A stretch of DNA of 64,000 nt. Source: Acinetobacter sp. ANC 4204. GTDB lineage: Bacteria > Pseudomonadota > Gammaproteobacteria > Pseudomonadales > Moraxellaceae. Of the stretch, positions 37,717 through 48,514 are shown piece by piece; position 1 is the first letter of the stretch, and each line of letters begins with the position of its first letter. A program made the translations under genes and the position numbers. Location of the stretch: assembly GCF_002135205.1 (NCBI RefSeq), contig NZ_NEFZ01000006.1, forward strand, positions 1-64,000, in the 5' to 3' direction. The notes under the pieces were generated by a model. That model did not search any database. It saw nothing but the letters and a program-made list of their open reading frames with translations, and had not been told where the DNA came from.

Positions 37717-39639
37717 TTACTCCACAATGTACCGGCCGCGTTCGGCAACGGCTGCTTTTACTAAGTCAACGAAAGCGTCGATTGACATAGTACCCAAATT
37801 TTTCCCAGAGCGGGTACGGACATTTACTGTACCTTCCTCTACCTCACGGTCCCCAAGTACCAGTAAGTAAGGAATACGCTCTAATGTACGTTCACGAATC
37901 TTAAAGCCGATTTTCTCATTTCTCAAGTCTGAAATCGCACGGAGACCGTTTTCTTTAAGTTTAGCGACGACTGACTCACATGCTTCCGCTTGTGAATCGG
38001 TAATGTTCATCACACATGCTTGGATTGGTGTCAACCAAGGTGGCATAAAGCCCGCATAGTGTTCGATTAGTATACCAATAAAACGTTCAAAACTGCCAAG
38101 TATTGCACGGTGCAACATCACAGGTTGATCACGATCATTGTCTTCAGTGACATATGACGCATCTAAACGTTCTGGCAGATTGAAGTCACATTGGATTGTA
38201 CCACATTGCCATACACGGCCTAAGCAGTCTTTCAGTGAGAATTCAATTTTCGGACCATAGAATGCACCTTCACCCGGTTGAAGTTCCCACTCCAAACCAG
38301 CAGCATCTAAAGCATCTGCTAAAGATTTTTCAGCCATATCCCAAAGTGCATCATCCCCGACACGTTTTTCCGGACGAGTAGATAACTTCATCTGCACTTC
38401 TTCAAAACCAAAATCTTTATAAACATCTAAAGTCAGTTTAATAAAGTCTGCCACTTCAGGCCCAATTTGTTCTTTGGTACAGAAAATGTGTGCATCGTCT
38501 TGAGTAAAACCACGAACACGCATAATCCCGTGCAATGAACCCGATGGTTCGTTACGGTGACATGAACCAAATTCAGCTAAGCGAATTGGTAAATCACGGT
38601 AAGATTTCAAACCTTGGTTGAACACTTGCACGTGACATGGGCAGTTCATTGGCTTCACTGCATAGTTACGACTTTCAGAATGCGTCGTAAACATGTTGTC
38701 TGCATAGTTTGCAGCATGGCCTGATTTTTCCCACAGCGTAAAGTCTACGATTTGTGGTGTTTTAATCTCAAGATAACCATTGTCTTGCTGCACTTTACGC
38801 ATGTATTGTTCAAGTACTTGGTAAATCGTCCAACCATTTGGATGCCAGAACACCATACCTGGTGCTTCTTCTTGCATATGGAATAGGTCTAAAGCTTTAC
38901 CGATTTTACGGTGATCACGCTTTTCAGCTTCTTCAATACGTTTGATATAAGCCGCAAGCTGTTTCTTGTCTGCCCACGCTGTACCATAAATACGTTGAAG
39001 TTGTTCATTCTTCGCATCACCACGCCAGTAAGCGCCTGAAATTTTAGTCAGCTTGAACGATTTTAAGAATTTAGTATTTGGTACGTGCGGACCGCGGCAC
39101 ATATCCAAATAATCTTGATGGTAGTACAAGCCCATTTGTGTTTCTTCAGGCATGTCCGCGATCAAGCGTAATTTATACTCTTCACCACGTGCAGTGAATT
39201 CTGCAATCACTTCGTCACGCGGGGTCATTTTTTTGATGACATCATAATCTTGGTCGATGAGCTTTTTCATACGCTCTTCGATGGCCGCCATATCATCTAA
39301 AGTAAATGGACGTGGCATCCAGATGTCATAGTAGAAACCTTCTTCAATGACAGGACCAATCACCATTTTCGCTTCAGGGAACAATTGCTTAACCGCATGC
39401 CCCACCAAGTGAGCGCAAGAGTGACGAATAATTTCGACCCCTTCTTCGTCTTTAGGCGTAATAATTTGAAGGCTTGCATCCGTGGTAATCAGATCAGATG
39501 CATCGACTAAACGACCATCGACTTTTCCTGCAACTGTATTTTTAGCAAGACCTGGACCGATGCTCAGTGCAACGTCCATCACAGATACGGCTTGATCAAA
39601 TTGTTTTTGATCGCCATTTGGCAAAGTGATAATTGGCAT
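37717..39639 (-). CDS. thrS: Threonine-tRNA ligase
   Basis: This class II synthetase has 640 residues: a TGS domain (~1-60), an editing domain with the zinc-like motif [16 protein letters not shown] (~70-90), the catalytic core with [11 protein letters not shown] (zinc Cys), and a C-terminal anticodon domain. Its length is standard. AAGGATTTTTT precedes the ATG. It lies 5 bases before infC and forms the thrS-infC unit. Confidence 0.99.
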   Translation of the reverse strand: MPIITLPNGDQKQFDQAVSVMDVALSIGPGLAKNTVAGKVDGRLVDASDLITTDASLQIITPKDEEGVEIIRHSCAHLVGHAVKQLFPEAKMVIGPVIEEGFYYDIWMPRPFTLDDMAAIEERMKKLIDQDYDVIKKMTPRDEVIAEFTARGEEYKLRLIADMPEETQMGLYYHQDYLDMCRGPHVPNTKFLKSFKLTKISGAYWRGDAKNEQLQRIYGTAWADKKQLAAYIKRIEEAEKRDHRKIGKALDLFHMQEEAPGMVFWHPNGWTIYQVLEQYMRKVQQDNGYLEIKTPQIVDFTLWEKSGHAANYADNMFTTHSESRNYAVKPMNCPCHVQVFNQGLKSYRDLPIRLAEFGSCHRNEPSGSLHGIMRVRGFTQDDAHIFCTKEQIGPEVADFIKLTLDVYKDFGFEEVQMKLSTRPEKRVGDDALWDMAEKSLADALDAAGLEWELQPGEGAFYGPKIEFSLKDCLGRVWQCGTIQCDFNLPERLDASYVTEDNDRDQPVMLHRAILGSFERFIGILIEHYAGFMPPWLTPIQACVMNITDSQAEACESVVAKLKENGLRAISDLRNEKIGFKIRERTLERIPYLLVLGDREVEEGTVNVRTRSGKNLGTMSIDAFVDLVKAAVAERGRYIVE

Positions 39640-40148
39640 AAAAAATCCTTAAGGAGTGATGCCCCGTACCATGGAGCATGTCACCGCGAGATTATGATCG
39701 AGGTAAAACCTCAAAAGATAAAAACGGTGGATAAATAAAATCAGTCGAATTTTACACGTGTTATCCACAGGATTAAACCTTTTCGCCTAGAAAATTCGCT
39801 TTTCGGCGCATTTTGAATTCATTTGCCAGTCCATCACATCCCTCAAATAAGGGATTTGCTGTTAAACCTGCATATCACCACAAAGCTCAGAATAACGATT
39901 GCATCTATTTTTATTAAAAAATACCGTAACACAAGGAGACACAAACCGATCAAAAAGCAAGCTAAAATCGAACTACAGATGGATCAATTCCGTAAAATTA
40001 ATACATTCAGTTTAGATAAACTAAACAAAAAAATTCAATAAATTCATCCAAAAAGAACAACTCGACTAAAGCATAAATGCAAGATGGCTTGAAAATGCAT
40101 ATCTTTTAAGCAATGGAAAAAATAATACCAAATTCAGGAGTGATCAAC
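39640..40148. other. Intergenic region between thrS and the acyl-CoA ligase gene
   Basis: It contains the thrS leader and promoter region. There is a perfect DnaA box TTATCCACA at 39761-39769 and a near-match TTATCCACC on the other strand at 39726-39734. The rest (about 39820-40130) is AT-rich with no gene I can support. Confidence 0.45.
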
Positions 40149-41792
40149 ATGGTGAGTGCGTATGATGAGTTACCAAGAACCCCCGCAAACTTTGTGGCTT
40201 TGTCACCATTACGTTATTTAGAACGAGCTGCTTATATTTACCCTCATCAAGATGCCATCATTCATGGGCACCGCCATATTTCATGGCGTGAAACTTACCT
40301 TCGCTGCCGCCAATTTGCCTCACAATTACAAAAACTGGGAATCACAAAAAACGATACTGTCTCTGTTTTGCTGCCCAATGTTCCAGCAATGATCGAAGCA
40401 CATTTTGCAGTCCCAATGGCAGGTGCTGTGCTCAACACATTGAACACGCGCTTAGATGCCAAAACCATCGCATTTATGCTGAATCATGCAGAAACCAAAG
40501 TCTTATTGGTGGATCCAGAGTTTGCATCGGTTGCACAAGAAGCCTTGGCTTTGGTCGGACGCGATATTTTCGTGATTGATGTAGATGATGCTGAGTACGA
40601 AAACTGTTTTGCAGCCCCGATTGGGCAAATCGAGTATGAAGACTGGTTAACCGAAGGCGATGAGAACTTTGAATGGCATTTACCTCAAGATGAATGGGAT
40701 GCCATCAGCCTTAACTACACCTCTGGCACCACAGGCAACCCCAAAGGCGTGGTTTATCACCACCGTGGCGCTTATATCAATGCGGCCAGTAACATCATTG
40801 CTTGCGGCATGACACCACGTGCGACCTACTTGTGGACCTTACCTTTATTCCACTGTAACGGCTGGTGCTTTGCATGGACCATGGCAGCCAATGGGGGCAC
40901 CAATATCTGCCTGCGTAAAATTGATCCTGAACTCATTTTCAAATTGATCGCTGAGCATAAAGTCGATTATTTCTGTGGTGCGCCAATTGTGTTATCCATG
41001 CTGATCAATACCCCTGAAGAGCAACGGGTTCACTTTGAACACCGCGTTGAAGTAATGGTGGCAGGTGCTGCGCCTCCTGCTGCAATCATTGAAGGCATGC
41101 GCCATATTGGTATCAATGTCACCCATGTCTATGGACTGACTGAAACCTATGGGCCTTCTGCGTTGTGTGCCTCTCAAGCGGGTTGGTCAGACTTATCTAT
41201 TCAGGAACAAGCGCAGCTGCACTCACGCCAAGGTGTACCTTACCCACTGCAAGATGGTATGAAAGTGCTGGATCCAGACACGATGCAACCTGTACCGCAT
41301 GACGGTCAAACTATGGGTGAAATTATGTTCCGGGGTAACATTGTGATGAAAGGCTATCTCAAAAACCCAGAAGCCACGGCAGAAGCCTTTGCTGGTGGTT
41401 GGTTCCATACAGGCGATCTTGCCGTTTGCCAACCTGATGGTTATGCCAAAATTACTGATCGCTCTAAAGATGTCATCATTTCTGGAGGCGAGAATATTTC
41501 ATCACTCGAAGTGGAAGAAATTCTGTATCAACACCCTGCTATTTTAACGGCTGCAGTGGTCGCGAAACCCGATCCACGTTGGCAAGAAGTACCCTGTGCA
41601 TTTATTGAACTCAAAGCAGGTAAGGAAACCACACCTGAGGAAATCATTGAGTTTTGTAAGCAACATCTGGCACGTTTTAAAGTCCCGAAAGATGTGGTAA
41701 TTACTGAAATTCCAAAAACCTCGACAGGCAAGTTACAAAAATTTGTCTTGCGCGATTGGGCGAAAGAGCGTGCAATGGGTGAGTTTAGCTAA
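40149..41792 (+). CDS. Acyl-CoA synthetase (AMP-forming, fatty acid type)
   Basis: This enzyme activates carboxylic acids to acyl-CoA via acyl-AMP. The 547 residues show the P-loop-like motif LNYTSGTTGNPKG (~190-202), the YGLTET motif (~328) and the FHTGD and RSKDVIISGGENISSLEVE A8-region, then GKLQKF. Length and the PRTPANFVALSPL start resemble the AlkK/DmdB-type medium-chain ligases. AGGAG at 40136-40140 fixes the start at 40149; an upstream ATG at 40113 was rejected. It ends at a bidirectional terminator. Confidence 0.9.
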   Translation: MVSAYDELPRTPANFVALSPLRYLERAAYIYPHQDAIIHGHRHISWRETYLRCRQFASQLQKLGITKNDTVSVLLPNVPAMIEAHFAVPMAGAVLNTLNTRLDAKTIAFMLNHAETKVLLVDPEFASVAQEALALVGRDIFVIDVDDAEYENCFAAPIGQIEYEDWLTEGDENFEWHLPQDEWDAISLNYTSGTTGNPKGVVYHHRGAYINAASNIIACGMTPRATYLWTLPLFHCNGWCFAWTMAANGGTNICLRKIDPELIFKLIAEHKVDYFCGAPIVLSMLINTPEEQRVHFEHRVEVMVAGAAPPAAIIEGMRHIGINVTHVYGLTETYGPSALCASQAGWSDLSIQEQAQLHSRQGVPYPLQDGMKVLDPDTMQPVPHDGQTMGEIMFRGNIVMKGYLKNPEATAEAFAGGWFHTGDLAVCQPDGYAKITDRSKDVIISGGENISSLEVEEILYQHPAILTAAVVAKPDPRWQEVPCAFIELKAGKETTPEEIIEFCKQHLARFKVPKDVVITEIPKTSTGKLQKFVLRDWAKERAMGEFS

Positions 41793-41834
41793 ACATTCAG
41801 CAGTCTGCACAAGCAAAAGTCCTCACATAAAAAA

Positions 41835-41857
41835 GCGACCTCAAAGGTCGCCTTTTT
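41835..41857. terminator. Bidirectional terminator between acyl-CoA ligase and darP
   Basis: GCGACCT (41835-41841) and AGGTCGC (41845-41851) form a hairpin flanked by A and T tracts, followed by CTTTTT on the plus strand. Confidence 0.88.
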
Positions 41858-41870
41858 ACATCTAAATGAC

Positions 41871-42404
41871 TTAATTATCTGAAATTAAAGCCACTTGCTG
41901 AATGTAATTAAACAACTTTAAACGTGAAGCTTTAAGTTGTTCTTCATCCGCCTGTTGTTTCATATCACGGTGAATACGCAAAACATGTTGGCGAATGGTA
42001 TGACGCTCAGCTGCATTATAGGTTTTGGAAAACTCATTAATCACAGGGTCACCATCTTTGATCATACGATCAACCCAACGTAGCAATTGAGCGGTTTTTT
42101 TCGCGCCTTGTTGCGGTGTCAAATAAGACAAAATCACTGTTTCGTCTTCATTACGCAGCAACTTGCCAATGCGTAAAAATTGGCGACGACGTGCTTCATT
42201 TGATGTAATCAGTTTCACATCCAAAAGTGCTTCAATCAAACGCTCTTCAACAGGTAAGTTTTGAATTTGTTTAGTGTTCAACTCTGCCAGTTGCGCACCC
42301 AAAGACGCCATACGTTGTACGGCTTTTTTCTGTTCGGTTTTACTTGCACGTCCTTCTAAAGATTCAAAGTCTTCTTCAGTAAAACTATGCGGTCGACGTG
42401 CCAC
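41871..42404 (-). CDS. darP: Dual-action ribosomal maturation protein DarP (YjgA)
   Basis: DarP binds precursor 50S subunits and helps complete their assembly. The 177-residue protein has the family's start RRPHSFTEEDFESLEGRASKT and the conserved middle ARRRQFLRIGKLLRNED. It is highly charged and helical. It lies 2 bases after the HPr-like gene, so darP is likely the last gene of a rapZ-npr-darP unit. Confidence 0.93.
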   Translation of the reverse strand: MARRPHSFTEEDFESLEGRASKTEQKKAVQRMASLGAQLAELNTKQIQNLPVEERLIEALLDVKLITSNEARRRQFLRIGKLLRNEDETVILSYLTPQQGAKKTAQLLRWVDRMIKDGDPVINEFSKTYNAAERHTIRQHVLRIHRDMKQQADEEQLKASRLKLFNYIQQVALISDN

Positions 42405-42406
42405 GA

Positions 42407-42676
42407 TTAATCTGCCTCGTAAAATTTTGCTGCAAAAAGTGCCTGAATTTCAGATAAAGCTTGTTCTTCATCTGCACCATCAAGCATTAAGCGTAAAGTG
42501 GTGCCCTTCCCTGCGCCTAGCATCAGAAGGGACATAATATTTTTGGCATCCACCAATTTGTCTGCTTTCCCAATTTGGATAGAAGAACGGAATTTTGTGG
42601 TCACTTCAATGAGCTTGCCAGATGCACGCGCATGTAACCCTAGTTTATTAATTACGTCAACAGTTGTGTCAATCAT
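42407..42676 (-). CDS. HPr/NPr family phosphocarrier protein
   Basis: The 89-residue protein carries the phosphorylatable histidine His15 in LGLHARAS and the conserved Ser in [17 protein letters not shown]. It follows rapZ with a 4-base overlap (ATGA), as NPr does in other Gram-negatives, so it is probably the nitrogen-PTS phosphocarrier. A longer reading to 42718 lies in rapZ and was rejected. No ptsN or ptsP lies in the window. Confidence 0.94.
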   Translation of the reverse strand: MIDTTVDVINKLGLHARASGKLIEVTTKFRSSIQIGKADKLVDAKNIMSLLMLGAGKGTTLRLMLDGADEEQALSEIQALFAAKFYEAD

Positions 42677-43524
42677 GACCAGTGCTTCATTTCTCGATGG
42701 AGGACCTGAACAGACCATTTTGCCTCAAGAGCTTTTTTTAGTCTATCCACAATATATACAGAACGATGCTGCCCGCCCGTACAACCAATAGACACAGTCA
42801 TATAATGACGATGCCCCTCAGCAAAAGCAGGTAACCATTTATCTAAAAACTTATAAATATCTTGGAACATTTCATGCGTTTGCCCACTTTGCTCCAAAAA
42901 CTGTTGCACGGATGCGTCTAGCCCAGAGTGCTTACGCAGTTCCAAATCCCAGTGTGGATTGGGTAAATGGCGTACATCAAAAACATAATCTGCATCCAGT
43001 GGAATACCATGTTTAAAGCCAAAAGACTGTAAAATCAGGATCAGATTATCTGACTGTCCTAACTTTGAGAGTAAGGTGTGCTTTAAATCGTGCACACTTT
43101 TATCGGTGGTATCAATATGCACGGTAGAGCGCAAGTTAATCGGCAATAAAAGTGTTTTCTCTTCCTGAATACACTGATTCAGGCTTTGAAAGCGCGTTGC
43201 TAATGGATGTGGACGACGTGAAGCACTAAAACGTGCAATCAACTCTTGGTCACGGGTGGTCAAATAAATAATATCGACCGTACCATGTCTTTGCAATTGT
43301 TCAAACACCAAGTCAAATTCTTGCAAATCTGCACGGGTACTGCGGACATCCACACCCAAGGCTAATTGTTCAAGATTATTTTCTCGATCCAGTTTCGCCA
43401 CGATTTCAGGAAGTAAAGCCAAAGGCAAATTATCAATACAGTAATAACCTAGATCTTCCAATACTTGTAATGCAGAGGATTTACCTGAACCAGACTGTCC
43501 TGTAACAATTAAAATGCGCTTCAT
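42673..43524 (-). CDS. rapZ: RNase adapter protein RapZ
   Basis: RapZ is a nucleotide-binding protein which in enterobacteria directs RNase E to the GlmZ small RNA and controls cell-wall precursor supply. The 283-residue protein has Walker A GQSGSGKS (9-16), YYCIDNLP (~27-34), a [10 protein letters not shown] motif and the C-terminal [18 protein letters not shown] phosphate-binding segment. Whether it acts on a GlmZ-like RNA in Acinetobacter is unknown. It is the first gene of the rapZ-npr-darP unit. Confidence 0.95.
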   Translation of the reverse strand: MKRILIVTGQSGSGKSSALQVLEDLGYYCIDNLPLALLPEIVAKLDRENNLEQLALGVDVRSTRADLQEFDLVFEQLQRHGTVDIIYLTTRDQELIARFSASRRPHPLATRFQSLNQCIQEEKTLLLPINLRSTVHIDTTDKSVHDLKHTLLSKLGQSDNLILILQSFGFKHGIPLDADYVFDVRHLPNPHWDLELRKHSGLDASVQQFLEQSGQTHEMFQDIYKFLDKWLPAFAEGHRHYMTVSIGCTGGQHRSVYIVDRLKKALEAKWSVQVLHREMKHWS

Positions 43525-43550
43525 CTTAATCCTTTGTCATCAAACCCGAA

Positions 43551-44393
43551 CTAAATGTGTTTCACTTTCAAGTTATCAATTAAACGTGTTACATCAAGCT
43601 TTGCCGCAACAAACAACACTACATCTTGATCAAACGCATCTACTTTTTGTAAAGCTGGGGTACGTGCTTCCACATAATCCACAACAAAACCCGCTTGTGT
43701 CAATGTCGCCTTTATATTTGTTAACACATCAGCTAAAGCGATACCCGTTTGTAGTGATTGCTCCGCTGCTTTTAAGCTTTGATAAATGCTTGGTGCTTTT
43801 TGGCGATTTTCTTCACTTAAGTATCCATTACGTGAACTCAAAGCCAAGCCATCTTCTGCTCGTGCAATCGGAACGCCAATCACTTCAAGTGGCATATTTA
43901 GATCACGGACAAACTGACGAATCACCGCCAGCTGTTGGTAGTCTTTTTCACCAAAGAAGGCAAAATTTGGTTGCACAATATTGAACAGTTTTGTCACCAC
44001 CACCGCCACCCCATCAAAATGTCCTGGGCGTTGTAAACCACATAAATCATTGGTGATATCAGATACAGTAATGTTGGTCAAACGTGGATTTTTACCATAC
44101 ATTTGTTCAACCGATGGTGCAAAAACGATGTCACACCCTACATCAGCCAACAAACGCTGATCTTGCTCTAAGGTACGTGGATAGCTATCAAAATCTTCAT
44201 TTGGACCAAATTGAATCGGGTTCACAAAAATACTGACCACAACCACATCACAAAGCTTTTTGGCTTCACGTACAAGGTTTAAATGCCCTTGGTGCAAGTT
44301 CCCCATGGTCGGTACGAAACCAATACTCTTTCGAGCCGTTCGCGCAGGGTTCAATGATGCTGAGAGGCCTTGGATCGTGGTTTCAGTTTTCAT
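43551..44393 (-). CDS. panC: Pantothenate synthetase
   Basis: PanC joins pantoate and beta-alanine using ATP. Its 280 residues have the nucleotide-binding [12 protein letters not shown] (a HIGH-like motif, ~30-41), [19 protein letters not shown] and the KMSKS-like SSRNGYLS segment. It follows panB by 3 bases in the same direction, the normal panB-panC pair. No panD lies nearby. Confidence 0.97.
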   Translation of the reverse strand: MKTETTIQGLSASLNPARTARKSIGFVPTMGNLHQGHLNLVREAKKLCDVVVVSIFVNPIQFGPNEDFDSYPRTLEQDQRLLADVGCDIVFAPSVEQMYGKNPRLTNITVSDITNDLCGLQRPGHFDGVAVVVTKLFNIVQPNFAFFGEKDYQQLAVIRQFVRDLNMPLEVIGVPIARAEDGLALSSRNGYLSEENRQKAPSIYQSLKAAEQSLQTGIALADVLTNIKATLTQAGFVVDYVEARTPALQKVDAFDQDVVLFVAAKLDVTRLIDNLKVKHI

Positions 44394-44396
44394 GTT

Positions 44397-45206
44397 TTAC
44401 AGCTCGACTTGAAATGTTTGTTCTTTAGCTGGGAATGAACGATCTAGTACTGCTGTATGGTATGCCTTGAATGCATCCAAAATCGCAGTTTCCCCTGCTT
44501 GTTCTTTCATAAAGTTACGTACAAATTTTGCAACACGACCAAAAGTCAGTCCAAGCATGTCTTGTACCACCAAGACTTGACCATCGGTATCCACACCTGC
44601 GCCAATGCCAATAACGGGTACATGCGGGAACAACTCACTAATTTCTTTACCGAGCTGTGCAGGCACACATTCCAATAACAACATTGCAGCACCCGCATCC
44701 ACAACCGCCTGACAGTCGGCAATCAACTGGTCTGCGGCTTCACGTGTGCGCGCTTGTAATTTATAACCGCCTAGCACATGAACAGACTGTGGGGTTAAGC
44801 CCAAGTGTACACATACAGGAATACCATTTCGTGTCAAAACCTGAACTGTTTCAGCAAGCCATGCACCGCCTTCGACTTTGACCATTTGCGCACCTGCCTG
44901 CATCACAACTTTTGAGCTTTGCAGAGCATCATTTAAAGTGGCATAGCTCATAAAGGGCAAGTCTGTCAAAATGAAAGCATGTTGATTACCACGACATACT
45001 GCTGCTGTATGGTAAGCCATATCCTCAACCGTAACAGGCAAAGTGGAATCACGACCTTGAATGGCCATCCCTAGAGAATCTCCAATTAAAATAGTATCAA
45101 TTTCAGCTAGTTGCATTGCTTTTGCCATACTTGCATCATAGCAAGTTAGGCAGGAAAATTTGCGACCTTCTGCTTTAAATTTTCTTAAGTCATTTAAACT
45201 AATCAT
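44397..45206 (-). CDS. panB: 3-methyl-2-oxobutanoate hydroxymethyltransferase
   Basis: PanB makes ketopantoate, the first committed step of pantothenate synthesis, using methylene-THF and Mg2+. The 269-residue TIM-barrel protein has TCYDASMAKA, ILIGDSLGMAIQGRDSTLPVT, and later VKVEGG and VCVHLGLTPQSV. AAGGAA ahead of 45206 identifies the start. A reading to 45236 would enter folK and was rejected. Confidence 0.97.
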   Translation of the reverse strand: MISLNDLRKFKAEGRKFSCLTCYDASMAKAMQLAEIDTILIGDSLGMAIQGRDSTLPVTVEDMAYHTAAVCRGNQHAFILTDLPFMSYATLNDALQSSKVVMQAGAQMVKVEGGAWLAETVQVLTRNGIPVCVHLGLTPQSVHVLGGYKLQARTREAADQLIADCQAVVDAGAAMLLLECVPAQLGKEISELFPHVPVIGIGAGVDTDGQVLVVQDMLGLTFGRVAKFVRNFMKEQAGETAILDAFKAYHTAVLDRSFPAKEQTFQVEL

Positions 45207-45210
45207 CAAA

Positions 45211-45732
45211 CTATTCCTTTTCAACATTTTGAGCATTGCTCAATTCAATCGCGGCCCAATTACCTGCATCAAGCACACTTAATGTCGCTTGTTGTACAAC
45301 AGGCAACTGCTTCAACGCAATACCATCAATGTGTAAATCAGGATCTAAATCCAACAGTGGGATAAGCACAAAATCACGCTCCATTACCCCTACATGTGGC
45401 ACAGTTAAACGTTCATGCTGAATTTTTTCTTCGGCATAAAGCAGTAAATCTAAATCTAAAGTGCGTTCACCCCAATGGCGTAAACGTACACGTCCTGACT
45501 CTTGTTCAAAACGTTGTAGCTCATCCAGCAACGCCAAAGGTGCTAAATCTGTACTGAGTTGTAATACGGCGTTTAAATAGTTGGGCTGATCTTGCGGTCC
45601 CATCGGTGGACTTTGATATAACTTGGAGATCTTCACGTCCCCGAGACTGGCCAACTTATGCACTGCTTCAGTTAAAATCAATTTAGAGTCGCCTAAATTG
45701 CTCCCTAAACCGATGTACGTAATGATGCTCAT
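45211..45732 (-). CDS. folK: 6-hydroxymethyl-dihydropterin pyrophosphokinase
   Basis: FolK transfers pyrophosphate from ATP to hydroxymethyldihydropterin in folate synthesis. The 173-residue protein has YIGLGSNLGD at the start, YQSPPMGPQDQPNYLNAV and the signature RLRHWGERTLDLDLLLY. It overlaps pcnB by 4 bases (ATGA) and is followed closely by panB, forming pcnB-folK-panB-panC, a known gammaproteobacterial arrangement. Confidence 0.97.
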   Translation of the reverse strand: MSIITYIGLGSNLGDSKLILTEAVHKLASLGDVKISKLYQSPPMGPQDQPNYLNAVLQLSTDLAPLALLDELQRFEQESGRVRLRHWGERTLDLDLLLYAEEKIQHERLTVPHVGVMERDFVLIPLLDLDPDLHIDGIALKQLPVVQQATLSVLDAGNWAAIELSNAQNVEKE

Positions 45733-47198
45733 TGTGTTGGCCCAAAAATGACGCTGCTCAAGTCACGCTTCACACGCTTGCGTTTTAAAATTGGATGATC
45801 TAAGCCTATTTCCGCAGAGCCAGTTGTAGTCACCGCGCCCACTTGAGATCGAGCTTCAGACTGCTGTTTGGTCTTACGCGTGCGACGACTGCGTGGTTCT
45901 TGTTCTTTTACCAGAGGCTCTATTTCATGGCTTACGGTTTTAGCAACAGCAGCTTCTTCAGCACTTGCTTTGCCACTGCGACGTGCTTTTGCACGTTGGC
46001 GATTATATTGACTAATGGCACGCTCTTTTTCATCGGTGCTCATTAATTGATATGCATCCCACCATTGACCCATACCTTGCGTACTATCATCACCCGATTT
46101 TTCACGCAGCAATAAAAAGTCAAAGCCTGCACGGAAACGTGCATGGGTTGATAATGCTTGAATTTGCTGTGCTTTCGGGTTAAGTAAACGCGTTTGCATT
46201 TCCCACACTTCACGAATAAACGTTTCAGCAAAGCGCGGAATAATCGTCCGAGTGGCTTGGCGTTTTAATACATCAAGTCCCGCTTGTGCACGAGCTTCAG
46301 CAGCAACCACACCTTTACTGCTATAAAACTCACAACGCTCTAGGAACGGTTTCCAGAGCAACACCGCATAGAAAAAGGCAGGGTTAATGGTTTTGCCGAC
46401 TTGAATACGCTGATCCGTATTTTTAGCCGCACGCTCAATAAATGGGCTGATATTCGGCTGAATGTCCGCAAATAGTTGTTTCCAAATTCCGAAGTCAATC
46501 AGCATTGGCAATACACGATTCAGATGACCCATTGTAAACAGCTTCTGAGATTCATCATACAGGCGGTGCGGAGAAACATCGCGAAGCAGTTGTGTCATTT
46601 CAAGACTGAAAACATCTAAAATTTTCTGATCAATTGAAAAACCTAATTTTGCAGCAAAACGTAAAGTACGCAACATGCGCACAGGATCTTCTTCAAAACG
46701 CGTTTGCGCATCACCCAATAGACGTAATGTTTTATCTTTAATATCGTCTACGGCATGACAAAAATCCAATACAATGCCCTTGCGTGGCTGATAGTACATT
46801 GCATTAATTGAAAAATCACGACGCGCAAAGTCTTGCTCAATCGTTCCCCAATTGTTATCACGCAAAATCATGCCTTGCGCCGAGGTGACTTCTTTCTTCG
46901 GCGGTGCACGGAAAGTTGCAACTTCAACCAACTCACGACCTGAATAGACATGAGCCAGCTCAAAACGGCGCCCGATAATACGGCAACGTCGTCCGAAAAC
47001 TTCTTTTACCTGTGACGGTGTTGCATTGGTCACTGCATCAAAATCTTTAGGATTTAGGCCAAGCATCATGTCGCGGACACCGCCTCCGACGATATAAGCC
47101 TCATAGCCAGCCTTAGTTAATGCATCGATCACATCTAAAATGTAAGAAGGTAATTGAGCGGTTGATAAACCACATTTTGACGCGCGCAAAGTTTGCAA
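45729..47198 (-). CDS. pcnB: Poly(A) polymerase I
   Basis: PcnB adds poly(A) tails that promote RNA decay. The 489-residue protein has the nucleotidyltransferase motif VGGGVRDMMLGLNPKDFDAVTNA (split, residues ~38-60) with catalytic aspartates, RRFELAHVY, RRDFSINAMYY and EDPVRMLRTLRFAAKL. The C-terminus (~400-489) is a long Arg/Lys-rich tail. The ATG at 47198 gives a plausible start. It heads the pcnB-folK-panB-panC unit. Confidence 0.96.
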   Translation of the reverse strand: MQTLRASKCGLSTAQLPSYILDVIDALTKAGYEAYIVGGGVRDMMLGLNPKDFDAVTNATPSQVKEVFGRRCRIIGRRFELAHVYSGRELVEVATFRAPPKKEVTSAQGMILRDNNWGTIEQDFARRDFSINAMYYQPRKGIVLDFCHAVDDIKDKTLRLLGDAQTRFEEDPVRMLRTLRFAAKLGFSIDQKILDVFSLEMTQLLRDVSPHRLYDESQKLFTMGHLNRVLPMLIDFGIWKQLFADIQPNISPFIERAAKNTDQRIQVGKTINPAFFYAVLLWKPFLERCEFYSSKGVVAAEARAQAGLDVLKRQATRTIIPRFAETFIREVWEMQTRLLNPKAQQIQALSTHARFRAGFDFLLLREKSGDDSTQGMGQWWDAYQLMSTDEKERAISQYNRQRAKARRSGKASAEEAAVAKTVSHEIEPLVKEQEPRSRRTRKTKQQSEARSQVGAVTTTGSAEIGLDHPILKRKRVKRDLSSVIFGPTQ

Positions 47199-47335
47199 AA
47201 GCCGCTGTCTCCTACGCCTAAACGTAAAATTCTAAGATGACGCTAATGATATCTCTAACACAATCAAAGGGCAATTTGATTCTCGAAAGCAAAACAGAAT
47301 TCTGAGCAATTCATGAAGAAAAGTATTCCATTTGA

Positions 47336-47734
47336 CTATAAACTCAAACGTGCTTTATTTTTCAGAAAAATGGCAGGCCCAATCCCTGTCACCTGCTGTA
47401 ATTCATCTATGGATTTGAATGCACCCTGTTTTTGTCGATAGGCCACAATTGCTTGGGCTTTCTTTAGACCTACACCCTGAAGCTGTTGTAACTGTTCAAC
47501 ACTGGCTTGGTTTAAACTAATTTTATCCGCATCAGTTACAGACTGAGGCTGAACTGGAGACACAGCACGTTTCATGCTCTTGGGCACTTGAATACGATTA
47601 TCCCACGCTTGCTGTTCAGCTTTCCAGCTCAGGTAGTTCTGATCAAAAGACTGTGCATAACTGGTCGGCACCCAAGCCAATAAACTCAGTAATAACAAAG
47701 CAATGATCAACAAACTTACTTTTATTTTTATCAA
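47336..47734 (-). CDS. ComEA-like helix-hairpin-helix protein
   Basis: This 132-residue protein has an N-terminal membrane or signal segment (IIALLLLSLLAWVPTSYA) and a C-terminal helix-hairpin-helix pair, SVEQLQQLQGVGLKKAQAIVAYR and then ELQQVTGIGPAIFLKN. In competence systems, ComEA binds incoming DNA in the periplasm; Acinetobacter is often naturally competent, but no other competence gene is adjacent, so the role is inferred. Confidence 0.85.
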   Translation of the reverse strand: MIKIKVSLLIIALLLLSLLAWVPTSYAQSFDQNYLSWKAEQQAWDNRIQVPKSMKRAVSPVQPQSVTDADKISLNQASVEQLQQLQGVGLKKAQAIVAYRQKQGAFKSIDELQQVTGIGPAIFLKNKARLSL

Positions 47735-47752
47735 TTCAAACCACCATTTTTA

Positions 47753-48514
47753 TTATTTCAATTGTAATTTGGCTTGCTCCCACAGATGATCCATTTCAGC
47801 TAAAGACATTTGCTCAATATTTTTGTTTTGTTGCAAAGCTTGATCTTCAATGAAAGCAAAACGAGTCCGAAATTTATGAATCGTACTCAAAAGCGATATT
47901 TCGCTTGAGACGCCCAGTTTACGTCCAACATTGATCATTGAAAATAAACAATCGCCAAATTCATCTGCTATTTCATCGGAATTTTGCTGCTGAACCGCAT
48001 GTTTCAATTCAGCTAATTCTTCTTCAAGCTTGGCATAAGCACCTGCCACATCAGGAAAGTCAAAACCGATCTGTGCTACATTTTTTTGAATCTGTTCCGC
48101 CTGCTGTAAGGCAGGCCCGTGTTTGATACTGGCAAGTCTAGACTGTGCCTGACCTTGCTTTTCCTGTTGTTTAATTTGCTTCCAAAGTTCGCCCACCTCT
48201 TCAGCAGACAACACCGAAAACTGCTGTGCTTGAAAAACATGTGGATGACGACGAATCAACTTTTCGGTGATGGCATGCACCACATCTTGAAAATTAAAAG
48301 CCCCTTGCTCAGCATACATCTGCGACTGGAACACCACCTGTAGCAGTAAATCCCCCAACTCATCACGCACCTCATCAGCCTCACCTGAACGCACGGCATC
48401 TTCAACTTCATAAGCTTCTTCAATGGCATAGCGGGTTAAACTTTCTGGGGTTTGCTGTTGATCCCATGGACATTTTTCACGTAACTCACGCATCACGTTC
48501 AGCAATTGTTCCAT
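47753..48514 (-). CDS. mazG: Nucleoside triphosphate pyrophosphohydrolase MazG
   Basis: MazG hydrolyses (deoxy)nucleoside triphosphates and is linked to starvation control and ppGpp. The 253-residue protein has two MazG-like domains: ~1-120 with EEAYEVEDAV and DELGDLLLQVVFQ, and ~130-253 with EEELAELKHAV and DEFGDCLFSMINVGR, supplying ExxE..D metal-binding residues. It lies near relA in the gacS-relA-mazG neighbourhood, although a plus-strand SDR gene is placed between relA and mazG. Confidence 0.95.
   Translation of the reverse strand: MEQLLNVMRELREKCPWDQQQTPESLTRYAIEEAYEVEDAVRSGEADEVRDELGDLLLQVVFQSQMYAEQGAFNFQDVVHAITEKLIRRHPHVFQAQQFSVLSAEEVGELWKQIKQQEKQGQAQSRLASIKHGPALQQAEQIQKNVAQIGFDFPDVAGAYAKLEEELAELKHAVQQQNSDEIADEFGDCLFSMINVGRKLGVSSEISLLSTIHKFRTRFAFIEDQALQQNKNIEQMSLAEMDHLWEQAKLQLK

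Noticed and set aside
39823..40041. Possible 72-residue plus-strand gene
   Set aside because: Low-complexity AT-rich reading frame with no ribosome-binding site or recognisable family, lying in a promoter region.
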